Positions 1-6,404 of a stretch of 13,749 bases of DNA are shown piece by piece (within the stretch, counting starts at the first letter, position 1; every line of letters begins with the position of its first letter). The DNA is from Firmicutes bacterium AM31-12AC. GTDB lineage: Bacteria > Bacillota > Clostridia > Lachnospirales > Lachnospiraceae. A model generated the notes under the pieces. It ran no database searches. It saw only the letters and a list, made by a program, of their open reading frames with translations, and was not told the origin of the DNA. Made by a program: the position numbers and the translations under genes. The stretch covers positions 1 through 13,749 of the forward strand of contig QUJA01000055.1 of NCBI GenBank assembly GCA_003480425.1, given 5' to 3'.

Positions 1-113
1 CTTTTAGCAAAAATTTACGCTCTTATGTGTCTCCCGCTCATGGAATCTGAGCAAGAATTCTTATATCAATTTTTTGTAAGGAACGTATTGCCACTTAATG
101 AACTAAATATCAA

Positions 114-1367
114 CTACGCTCTCTTAGACAGAACCTCTTCTTCGTATTTAGCAACATCGTCAAACCATCCTTCTGCTGCCACACCGCATCTGTTGCAGTA
201 TTCTTCCCAGATATCTCCGATTGGAAGTGTCTTGCACTCTTCCATCATTACCATTTTCTTAGACATCTGATTTGTATCCTGAAGCTCTTTGAGCATTGCA
301 CTTGGTGTACACAGAGCATTCAATAACGCTTTCTGGAAGCTTCTAAATCCTGTTACCCATGCAGAAATACGATTGATTGATGCATCAAAGTAATCCAATG
401 CAATATATGTACGCTCAATTCCACCTTCGCAGCGAACGATTTCCTGTGCGATTTCTTTTGTTTCATCATCAAACAATACTACATGGTCTGAATCCCAACG
501 AATCGGACGTGTTACGTGCAGAGCGATTTCAGGGAAAAATGTTAAAAGTGCAGGAATCTTATCTGAAACAACCTCTGTTGGATGATAATGTCCATTATCC
601 ATAAGTGGCAGGCATTTATCTTTGTTCATTGCCGCATAGCTTAAAGAAAATTCTGCTGAACCTACTGTATATGCTTCTACACCGATTCCGAATACTTTTG
701 ACTCAACACATGGTTTTACAAGATTTGTATCAAATGGCTCTGCAAGGATTGCATCAATAGATTCTTTATAACGTACACGTGGTCCCATACGGTCAGCCGG
801 TACATCCTTAAATCCATCTCCTGTCCAGATATTCATAACACAAGGAATTCCTGTCTGCTCTGCAAAATACTGTGAAATACGGATGCAGGCTTTTCCATGT
901 TCAATCCAGAATTTTCTTACTTCTTCGTCCGGGCTTGACAATGTCAATCCATCTTTTACCATTGGATGTGAGAAAAATGTTGGGTTAAAATCAAGTCCCA
1001 TTCCTCTTTCTTTTGCAAAATCAACCCATTTCTGGAAATGTTTTGGCTCCAATTTGTCACGATCTACAAACTCACCGTCTTCAAATATTGCATAGCATGC
1101 ATGTACATTAATTTTTTTCTTTCCTGGCATCAGGCTCATTGCCTTATCCATATCTGCTAATAATTCTTCCGGAGTTCTTGCTTTTCCAGGATAATTTCCT
1201 GTTGTCTGGATTCCACCTGTCAGAGGTCCATCATGGTCAAATCCTGTTACGTCATCTCCCTGCCAGCAGTGAAGCGAAACAGGAATCTGCATACATTTTT
1301 CGATTGCAGCGTCTGTGTCTACACCTAATTTTGCATAAATTTCTTTTGCTGATTCATATCTTGTCAT
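114..1367 (-). CDS. rhaA: L-rhamnose isomerase
   Basis: This gene encodes the cytoplasmic metal-dependent aldose-ketose isomerase that turns L-rhamnose into L-rhamnulose, the first step of rhamnose breakdown. The 417-residue product matches the usual family length (about 420). Recognisable RhaA blocks are the N-terminal DHDGPLTGGIQTTGNYPGKA (44-63), DNGHYHPTE (257-265), RWDSDHV (290-296) and DASINR (328-333). The histidine and aspartates of the middle blocks are metal ligands in this family. The ATG is preceded by a GGAGG-type ribosome site at 1375-1380. It lies 130 bp downstream of rhaB on the same strand with no terminator seen between, so co-transcription from the rhaB promoter is likely. 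The 113 bp beyond its stop hold only a 5-bp-stem hairpin (GCTCA/TGAGC) and no supported gene. Family assignment is secure from the motifs. Confidence 0.97.
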   Translation of the reverse strand: MTRYESAKEIYAKLGVDTDAAIEKCMQIPVSLHCWQGDDVTGFDHDGPLTGGIQTTGNYPGKARTPEELLADMDKAMSLMPGKKKINVHACYAIFEDGEFVDRDKLEPKHFQKWVDFAKERGMGLDFNPTFFSHPMVKDGLTLSSPDEEVRKFWIEHGKACIRISQYFAEQTGIPCVMNIWTGDGFKDVPADRMGPRVRYKESIDAILAEPFDTNLVKPCVESKVFGIGVEAYTVGSAEFSLSYAAMNKDKCLPLMDNGHYHPTEVVSDKIPALLTFFPEIALHVTRPIRWDSDHVVLFDDETKEIAQEIVRCEGGIERTYIALDYFDASINRISAWVTGFRSFQKALLNALCTPSAMLKELQDTNQMSKKMVMMEECKTLPIGDIWEEYCNRCGVAAEGWFDDVAKYEEEVLSKRA

Positions 1368-1429
1368 TTTTTAATCCTCCATTTTACTTTTATAATTTCG
1401 TTTTTGCAAATGTCTGCATCTTAATTTTT

Positions 1430-1519
1430 ATTGTTTAGTTTCGTATATTTTTATGTCTATATTATTTAGTTCTCGTAGATTTTTATAGCTATATTATTTA
1501 GTTCTCATAGATTTTCACA
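1430..1519. repeat. 31-32 bp tandem repeat copying the rhaB 3' end
   Basis: Three head-to-tail copies share the core TTAGTTCTCRTAGATTTT, anchored by the TTA at 1435, 1466 and 1498 (periods 31 and 32). The copy at 1498 is the real end of rhaB (stop codon plus the last residues). The copy at 1466 differs from it at a few positions, and the copy at 1435 is more decayed. This looks like local duplication of the gene's end into the rhaB-rhaA spacer, with no coding consequence. Confidence 0.75.
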
Positions 1520-2898
1520 TCAAATGACTCACCGATACATGTTCTTGCTTCCGGAAGACTCTTAAATGTTTTGTCATGAAGCATCTGAACAATAATATTT
1601 CCGATAGCTGTGGCTTCGGATGGTCCTGCTGAAACTCTTCTTCCTGTATATTTTGCAGTCAATTCATTTAAATATCCTGCATTTGCACCGCCACCGACAA
1701 CATAGATTGTTGAGTAATGCTCGCCTGTCAGTGCTTCGATTTCCTCGATTGTATCGCCATAACATTTTGCAAGACTGTTATAAATAACAGCCGCGATTTC
1801 TCCTACTGTTTCAGGAACCTGCTGTTCTGTATCCTGACAGAATTTCTTCACTGCTTCAATCATACTCTTTGGAGCAAGGAAGCAATCGTCATTACAATCT
1901 ACGATAGATGAAATTGTTTCTTTTGAAGCTCTTTCGCAAATTTCTGCAAAGGAAAGGTCTTCTGTAAATTCTTTCTTTACAGACTGAATCATCCAAAGTC
2001 CCATGATATTTTTCAGGAAACGGAAACGATGGTCGTATCCACCTTCATTTGTGAAGTTTGATTGCATACTCTTCATAGAGCAGTCTGCTTCTTTTCTTTC
2101 AATTCCCATCAGCGACCATGTTCCAGAGCTGATGTAAATTGCATTGTCATCGTTTGTCGGAACTGCAAGTACTGCCGAACCTGTATCATGTGTTGCAGGG
2201 AGGACAACAGTACAGTTGAAACCGACCTCTTCCTGAATTGCTTTTGTAAATTCACCAACAACTGTTCCCGGCATCGATACTGGCTGGAACATTTCTTTAT
2301 TATATCCAAGCATATCGATCAGCTCATAGTCCCACTCATTTGTCTTTGCATTCACAAGCTGTCCTGTTGTTGCGTTAGTATACTCGTTTTTCTTCTCTCC
2401 TGTAAGAAGAAAATGGAAATAATCCGGGATCATAAGGATTGATTTTGCCTGCTCCAGATATTCTGGGTGTGACTCTTTCACCGCCATCAACTGATATATT
2501 GTATTGAAAATTTGTTTCTGGATTCCTGTTCTCTCGTATAATGCTGAAAGTGAAATTGTCTCATACACTTTTGCATCCATTCCATTTGTTCGGTTATCGC
2601 GATATCCAACTGTCTCGCCAAGGATTTTATCATCCTTATCCAATAACACGTAATCAACACCCCATGTGTCAATTCCCATATAAGATGGAATTTTACCGAT
2701 TTCTTTACATTTTTTCAATCCATTTTTTATCTCTGTAAACAGTCTCTCTACATCCCAACACAGTGTACCATTCTTGTTATCCATTCCGTTCGGGAAACGA
2801 TACACTTCTTCCAGCTGTATTTTTCCATTGACCATGGATGCAAGCATGTGACGTCCGCTTGATGCCCCAATATCAATTGCTAAATAATACTTGCTCAT
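1498..2898 (-). CDS. rhaB: Rhamnulokinase
   Basis: This gene encodes the cytoplasmic FGGY-family sugar kinase that phosphorylates L-rhamnulose to L-rhamnulose-1-phosphate using ATP. From the chosen start the protein has 466 residues, normal for RhaB. Visible family features are the N-terminal phosphate-binding segment AIDIGASSGRH (7-17), the substrate-side TWGVDYVLLD block (78-87), an ATHDTGSAV segment, SSGTWSLMG, and the C-terminal adenosine motif VVGGGANAGYLNEL. The reading frame is open to 2982, but I chose the ATG at 2898. It has a perfect GGAGG 6 bases upstream (2905-2910), and the extra N-terminal residues would run past the likely promoter and do not look like RhaB. It is the first gene of a rhaBA operon, with a candidate promoter just upstream and an AraC-type regulator gene preceding it on the same strand. 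The rhamnulose-1-phosphate aldolase expected next in the pathway is not present here. Confidence 0.96.
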   Translation of the reverse strand: MSKYYLAIDIGASSGRHMLASMVNGKIQLEEVYRFPNGMDNKNGTLCWDVERLFTEIKNGLKKCKEIGKIPSYMGIDTWGVDYVLLDKDDKILGETVGYRDNRTNGMDAKVYETISLSALYERTGIQKQIFNTIYQLMAVKESHPEYLEQAKSILMIPDYFHFLLTGEKKNEYTNATTGQLVNAKTNEWDYELIDMLGYNKEMFQPVSMPGTVVGEFTKAIQEEVGFNCTVVLPATHDTGSAVLAVPTNDDNAIYISSGTWSLMGIERKEADCSMKSMQSNFTNEGGYDHRFRFLKNIMGLWMIQSVKKEFTEDLSFAEICERASKETISSIVDCNDDCFLAPKSMIEAVKKFCQDTEQQVPETVGEIAAVIYNSLAKCYGDTIEEIEALTGEHYSTIYVVGGGANAGYLNELTAKYTGRRVSAGPSEATAIGNIIVQMLHDKTFKSLPEARTCIGESFDVKIYEN

Positions 2899-2944
2899 TG
2901 TGTGCCTCCTTCTTGTATTTCCACTAATTTTCTTGTATGAGTAC

Positions 2945-2971
2945 ATTATAATTTGTAAAAAAGTACAAAAA
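2945..2971 (-). promoter_or_regulatory. Candidate rhaB promoter
   Basis: On the minus strand a perfect TATAAT (plus 2945-2950) lies about 47 bases before the rhaB ATG. The -35 position falls in a T-rich stretch: TTTTTG at 15 bp (plus 2966-2971), or TTTTTT at 16 bp. A perfect -10 with a poor -35 is typical of promoters that need an activator. The adjacent AraC-family gene is the obvious candidate, which is inference. The stretch also holds the short inverted repeat TTGTA/TACAA. Confidence 0.6.
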
Positions 2972-3002
2972 AAGGTCTTCATTTGAAAACAAATGAGACC
3001 TT
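2967..3002 (-). terminator. Intrinsic terminator after the araC-type gene
   Basis: The arms at 2972-2985 and 2990-3002 form a 13-pair stem with one bulged base around an AAAA loop (TTTT on the minus strand). On the minus strand the stem is followed directly by seven T. It would end transcripts coming from the AraC-type gene just before the rhaB promoter. Its T run overlaps the weak rhaB -35 region. Confidence 0.8.
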
Positions 3003-3015
3003 ATTTGCACCACAA

Positions 3016-3149
3016 GTTCAGCCATGCGCAAAAATAAACACAATCTTTATAAGCTTGCTTATATAAGACTGTGTTTATTTTTGCATATGGCAAACGCCAT
3101 ACAGCGCGAAGCAGTTGCTATGCAACGGATTCGAGCTGCATGGCTGAAC
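3016..3149. repeat. Multi-hairpin palindromic element bounded by 12-bp inverted repeats
   Basis: A perfect 12-bp inverted repeat (GTTCAGCCATGC at 3016-3027 and its complement at 3138-3149) encloses three further hairpins. The first has a perfect 15-bp stem, 3028-3042 with 3070-3084, extended inward by ATAAGC/GCTTAT. The second is ATGGC/GCCAT near 3087-3100. The third is GTTGC TAT GCAAC near 3114-3126, set inside imperfectly paired CGAA/TTCG. No open frame runs through it. It could be a MITE-like mobile palindrome or a structured RNA. It sits in the 3' region of the araC-type gene. Confidence 0.8.
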
Positions 3150-3166
3150 AATAAATGAATTCACCA

Positions 3167-4126
3167 TCATTCCCCCGCCCGATACTCCTTCGGACCCATG
3201 CCATACCATTCTTTAAACTTTCTATAAAAATAACTTGTATTATCATATCCTACTGATTCAATAATATCTGCAACCGGCAATGTACTATTCGTAAGTAAAT
3301 ACGCCGCCTGACTCATACGTTTTGACTGCAGTAATTCTTTATAAGTCTTACCGGTCTGCTTTTTAATCGCCTTGCTCAGCCAATATACATCATAATTCAT
3401 GATTTGGGCAAGTTCTGACAAGCTTCCGTTTTTGTAATGTTCCTCAATATAGTTTAGAACTGTTCCTGTCAATTCGTTATCAAATCCAGCATTTCCTGTT
3501 TCCATTTTATCCATATGATTTAATAACTGAAGCAACATAAGTCCCATCGTAATCTGATTACAGCTTCGTTTATTTCCTATATCATAAAAAATGGTCCAAA
3601 CCATATTTTCCATCAGATTCTGAATCGGTAAAATATCTGCAACATGAAAATATAAATAAGATGTCTTCCCGTCTTTTCCGCAGAGTGTTCCTACAAGAAA
3701 TTCTTTAAGAATATTATCTTCTGCCCCCATCATAGAAAATGCCATGTTGAAAAATTCCGGCAAAATGATAAAATTCACGGCAATATCTTCTTTCCCTGCC
3801 GGCAGTATTTCCTGCTGAGCATGTTGATTTAAAAATAGCAAATCGCCCTGCTCCAACACAACTTTATTTCCATCAATATAATGTGTTGTACTGCCCTGAC
3901 ACATGTAAATCAATTCCACATAATTATGCCGATGCTTTGGAAAATTCACGAATCTTGTATGTGGCCTAACCTGGATCAGCTTCCCTTTTTGCAAAAGCTT
4001 TTCACTGTCAATAACCAGCTCTTTTTTCCCCGTATAGAGCCCTCGATCTATCCCCTTCTGTTCATTCAAAATGCGCTGTTCTTCTTCTGTAATGACAGAA
4101 AGCGCATCGATTAGTTCTTTGTGCAT
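3167..4126 (-). CDS. AraC-family transcriptional regulator with cupin sensor domain
   Basis: This is a 319-residue two-domain regulator. Residues about 53-112 form an AraC-type cupin (RPHTRFVNFPKHRHNYVELI, then a glycine-rich turn before DGNKVVLEQGDLLFL), the usual sugar-sensing part. Residues about 222-319 carry the paired helix-turn-helix DNA-binding domain, with the second helix pair ending in the hallmark SYFYRKFKEWYGMGPKEYR. The ATG at 4126 has TCCTCC (GGAGGA on the minus strand) at 4136-4141, 9 bases away. The gene overlaps the 3' end of the ParA gene by 16 bases, so translation of the two is probably coupled. Downstream lies its terminator and then rhaB. By position it is the likely rhamnose-responsive activator of rhaBA, comparable in role to RhaS or RhaR. 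That target is inferred, and the fold is seen. Confidence 0.93.
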   Translation of the reverse strand: MHKELIDALSVITEEEQRILNEQKGIDRGLYTGKKELVIDSEKLLQKGKLIQVRPHTRFVNFPKHRHNYVELIYMCQGSTTHYIDGNKVVLEQGDLLFLNQHAQQEILPAGKEDIAVNFIILPEFFNMAFSMMGAEDNILKEFLVGTLCGKDGKTSYLYFHVADILPIQNLMENMVWTIFYDIGNKRSCNQITMGLMLLQLLNHMDKMETGNAGFDNELTGTVLNYIEEHYKNGSLSELAQIMNYDVYWLSKAIKKQTGKTYKELLQSKRMSQAAYLLTNSTLPVADIIESVGYDNTSYFYRKFKEWYGMGPKEYRAGE

Positions 4127-4902
4127 CCTGCAATTTCCTCCGTCAGTGCCATATACTCTTTTGCACTACGGCTGCTTTTTTTGTAAGCCATAATCGGTCT
4201 ATGATCATCCTGAGACCATTCTACAGTACTGTCTACTCGAATATATGTATCAAACACTCTGACATTTTCCAAATCCTGCAACACTTCTAATGTCTGTTTA
4301 AAATAGCTCTTTCTTGTATCTACTTTTGTGATCAGCACGCCTCCAATTTGTAAACCCGGTGCAATTTGTTTGACCTCTTCTAAAAATTCGAACATATTTC
4401 CTAATCCGAATAATCCCCAAGGTGTAGATTCTACCGGAATTATCACTTCGTCCGATGCACATAAAATATTCATCACCCAGCCACCAAGTGTCGGTGGTGC
4501 ATCGATTAAAATGTAGTCATATAATTCTTTCTCTACAATTTTAGAAATGCCTTTCTTTAAAATGTATTCTCTCTGCCATTTTGTAAAAAGTTCATACTCA
4601 ATCGAACTCATCAGTGTTGAAGACGGGATTAAGTCCAGATTTTCAAAGTCCGACTTCACGATATAATCTGTCAAATCAGCTTGTTTTCGAATCCCTTCAT
4701 ATAAGTTCTTATCACTCTGAGCAAATGCAAGTACTTTATCCTCGTCAAATAATGACAGTGAAAGATTCAACTGCATATCTCCATCAATCAGAAGGACTTT
4801 TTTCCCAAGCTGTGTCAGACCATATCCTACATTGGCACAAGTAGTTGACTTTCCGCTTCCCCCTTTATTATTTGCAAAACAGATTACTTTTGTTTTTCCC
4901 AT
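4111..4902 (-). CDS. Orphan ParA/Soj-type ATPase
   Basis: The 263-residue product is a ParA/MinD-superfamily ATPase. The deviant Walker A motif KGGSGKST spans residues 13-20, with the signature lysine at 13 and the P-loop lysine at 18. DGDMQLNLS follows at the Walker A' position, and Walker B is YILIDAPPTLG. These proteins dimerise on ATP, bind DNA non-specifically and position plasmids, chromosomes or large protein cargo. The frame is open to 5010, but the start at 4902 is preferred: AAGGA at 4910-4914 is 7 bases upstream, KTKVICFANNKGG begins as ParA proteins do, and a longer form would overlap the upstream gene. It lies 16 bases after the HD-domain gene and overlaps the AraC-type gene. No ParB-like gene or parS-like site is seen, so its cargo is unknown. 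Chromosomal Soj is unlikely without Spo0J beside it. Confidence 0.92.
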   Translation of the reverse strand: MGKTKVICFANNKGGSGKSTTCANVGYGLTQLGKKVLLIDGDMQLNLSLSLFDEDKVLAFAQSDKNLYEGIRKQADLTDYIVKSDFENLDLIPSSTLMSSIEYELFTKWQREYILKKGISKIVEKELYDYILIDAPPTLGGWVMNILCASDEVIIPVESTPWGLFGLGNMFEFLEEVKQIAPGLQIGGVLITKVDTRKSYFKQTLEVLQDLENVRVFDTYIRVDSTVEWSQDDHRPIMAYKKSSRSAKEYMALTEEIAGCTKN

Positions 4903-4918
4903 AACCAAATCCTTCTTT

Positions 4919-5488
4919 CTATTGCTCTCTCCACGATTCATCAGCAGGTTCTTTCCCAAAAATCTTGTCGACCAACTGAGAATATTCCGCATACGCCTCC
5001 TGCCCTTCAAAGCCTGGTCTTAAAACGTCTCGGATATTTTTATAATACCATCCCATAGCATCCTTATTTTTCATACGGAACCGCAGCCACAATTCTTCTC
5101 CGAATATCGGATAATCTCTGTTAATGTCCCTCAGATTAGATAATTTATCTGCCAGACCAATCATCTGTAATTCCTCAGATGCATTTTTTAAATGTTCAAT
5201 GGTAGCTGACTTTCTTTCTACCCATGTTCTTGTCTTATCCTCGCTCTCACCCACTACCAGCTTTGCAACTCTTTCACCAAACTGTGTGCAAATTGTTTTC
5301 TCCGATACATCTTTGCAATCCTCTATTGTATCATGAAGCACTGCAGCACAGATGATTTCTTCATCTTCTGTCATTGTCATCACAATGTCTTTTACTTCTA
5401 ACGGGTGCACGATATAAGGTTTCTTTGTTCCTTTTCGAAATTGTCCTTCATGTGCTTTCGTTGCAAATAGAATCGCTTCATCCAGCAT
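4919..5488 (-). CDS. HD-domain small alarmone hydrolase-like protein (SpoT/MESH1 type)
   Basis: The 189-residue protein consists of an HD-type metal-dependent phosphohydrolase fold like the hydrolase half of RelA/SpoT. Visible motifs are AHEGQFRKGTKKPYIVHPLE (12-31; metal-type H28), VLHDTIED (50-57, the HD pair at 52-53 and the ED pair at 56-57) and LADKLSN (112-118). It is much shorter than Rel/SpoT, with no synthetase, TGS or ACT region, which fits small alarmone hydrolases. The likely reaction is removal of pyrophosphate from (p)ppGpp, but related stand-alone HD proteins act on other nucleotides, so the substrate is inferred. The ATG has a clear GGAGG just upstream and a promoter at 5542-5570. 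It is the first gene of a unit with the ParA and AraC-type genes. A synthetase of the opposite activity lies in the same window at 11071-11775. Confidence 0.85.
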   Translation of the reverse strand: MLDEAILFATKAHEGQFRKGTKKPYIVHPLEVKDIVMTMTEDEEIICAAVLHDTIEDCKDVSEKTICTQFGERVAKLVVGESEDKTRTWVERKSATIEHLKNASEELQMIGLADKLSNLRDINRDYPIFGEELWLRFRMKNKDAMGWYYKNIRDVLRPGFEGQEAYAEYSQLVDKIFGKEPADESWREQ

Positions 5489-5541
5489 CTTTTTTCCTCC
5501 TCGAATATAGAACTGTTACTTTTCTTTGACTTCTATAGAAA

Positions 5542-5570
5542 ATGATATCATAATTAATTTTGATACTCAA
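5542..5570 (-). promoter_or_regulatory. Promoter of the HD-ParA-AraC unit
   Basis: On the minus strand, TTGAGT (plus 5565-5570) and TATCAT (plus 5542-5547) are separated by exactly 17 bp. A TGA directly before the -10 gives an extended -10 form. It lies about 55 bases before the HD-domain gene and diverges from the reductase promoter. Confidence 0.65.
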
Positions 5571-5575
5571 CGAAA

Positions 5576-5598
5576 AAAAGCAAATGATGTTTGCTTTT
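5576..5598. promoter_or_regulatory. Palindrome between divergent promoters, possible shared operator
   Basis: A perfect 9-bp inverted repeat, AAAAGCAAA (5576-5584) and TTTGCTTTT (5590-5598) around TGATG, lies between the two divergent -35 elements and overlaps the plus-strand -35. As DNA it could be a dimeric operator controlling both units. As RNA it could only form in readthrough transcripts. The regulator is unknown. Confidence 0.5.
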
Positions 5599-5620
5599 CT
5601 ATATATAAATCCGTTATAAT
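5591..5620 (+). promoter_or_regulatory. Promoter of the reductase-pduB unit
   Basis: TTGCTT (5591-5596) and a perfect TATAAT (5615-5620) are spaced by 18 bp. Transcription would start near 5627. That places the GAGG at 5633-5636 as a ribosome site for the ATG at 5645, not as coding sequence behind the GTG at 5631. Confidence 0.65.
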
Positions 5621-5630
5621 AAAAATAATA

Positions 5631-6374
5631 GTGAGGTACTCTTTATGCACAAAAACATGTTTGATAACCGGTGCATCCCGCGGAATTGGTGCTGCCTGTG
5701 CTTTTACTTTCGCATCACATGGTTATCATGTATTTTTAAATTGCAATAAATCAATCGATGCACTTCAAAAGGTTGCTGATTCTATTACTCAGCAAGGTGG
5801 AACTTGCACCTTAGTTCCCGGTGATGTCGGCAATCCTGATACTGTACGAGCGATTTTTGAAAAGATTTCCACCATTGCTCCCGGATTGGATGTACTTATC
5901 AACAATGCCGGTATTTCTTATGTGGGATTGTTAACAGATATGAGCGACGAAGAATGGACGCGTATTTTAAATACAAATCTTTCTTCTTCTTTTTATTGTT
6001 CCCGTGCTGCAATTCCTTACATGGTCCGGCAAAAAAAGGGAAAGATTATCAACATTTCCTCTATGTGGGGAAGAGTCGGAGCTTCCTGCGAAGCCGCCTA
6101 TTCTGCCACAAAGGCCGGGATGAATGGGCTTACAATGGCCCTTGCAAAAGAACTGGCCCCAAGTAATATCCAGGTCAATGCAATTGCATGCGGAGTGATC
6201 GATACAGAAATGAATGCTGTATTTTCAGATGAAGAGCGCCAGGATCTCTCTGAAGAAATTCCTGCCGGGCGTTTCGGAACCGCAGCGGAAGTCGGTCAGC
6301 TGGCATTTGACCTTTCTGAAAACCATAATTATTTAACCGGACAGATTATCGGACTGGACGGCGGATTTATTTAA
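5631..6374 (+). CDS. ymfI: Short-chain dehydrogenase/reductase, YmfI-like (EF-P 5-aminopentanone reductase), start disrupted
   Basis: A classical NAD(P)-dependent SDR of about 247 residues. TGASRGIG (13-20) binds the cofactor, NNAG is at 91-94, and the catalytic triad is S144, Y157 and K161 (YSATK). The stretches GLLTDMSDEEW, GASCEAAYSATKAG, LAKELAPSNIQVNAIA and EIPAGRFGT resemble Bacillus YmfI, which reduces the 5-aminopentanone group on elongation factor P. This comparison is from memory. A generic FabG-type ketoacyl reductase, or an aldehyde reductase serving the shell gene downstream, is the alternative. The start is abnormal: the only well-placed ATG (5645, GAGG 8 bases upstream) is out of frame by one base because of the A5 run at 5651-5655. 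With four A the protein would begin MHKTCLITGAS. The in-frame GTG at 5631 given here lies only about 4 bases from the predicted transcript start and has no ribosome site. The shell gene follows 30 bases downstream. Confidence 0.75.
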   Translation: MRYSLCTKTCLITGASRGIGAACAFTFASHGYHVFLNCNKSIDALQKVADSITQQGGTCTLVPGDVGNPDTVRAIFEKISTIAPGLDVLINNAGISYVGLLTDMSDEEWTRILNTNLSSSFYCSRAAIPYMVRQKKGKIINISSMWGRVGASCEAAYSATKAGMNGLTMALAKELAPSNIQVNAIACGVIDTEMNAVFSDEERQDLSEEIPAGRFGTAAEVGQLAFDLSENHNYLTGQIIGLDGGFI

Positions 6375-6404
6375 TTCAAATGAATTTATGATTGGAGATA
6401 CATT

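Noticed and set aside
1..113. Start of a further rha gene before the left edge
   Set aside because: The only minus-strand ATG here (near position 40) gives eight codons and a stop, with no ribosome site. Any next gene begins beyond the window.
2062..2442. 126-residue cysteine-rich open frame opposite rhaB
   Set aside because: It is an antisense shadow. The cysteines arise from complement codons and there is no start signal.
2899..2982. Upstream extension of rhaB (28 extra N-terminal residues)
   Set aside because: It passes through the likely promoter and a perfect ribosome site that serves the ATG at 2898, and the extra residues do not resemble rhamnulokinases.
2899..3015. Catabolite-repression (cre) site upstream of rhaB
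   Set aside because: I found no stretch matching the TGWAANCGNTNWCA pattern in this region.
3016..3149. Riboswitch or tRNA-like element
   Set aside because: No known aptamer core or cloverleaf is visible. The precise terminal inverted repeats fit a palindromic element better, although a structured RNA is not excluded.
4903..5010. Longer ParA start overlapping the HD-domain gene
   Set aside because: AAGGA is correctly placed for the ATG at 4902, and the ParA fold starts there. The extension only reads the HD gene in another frame.
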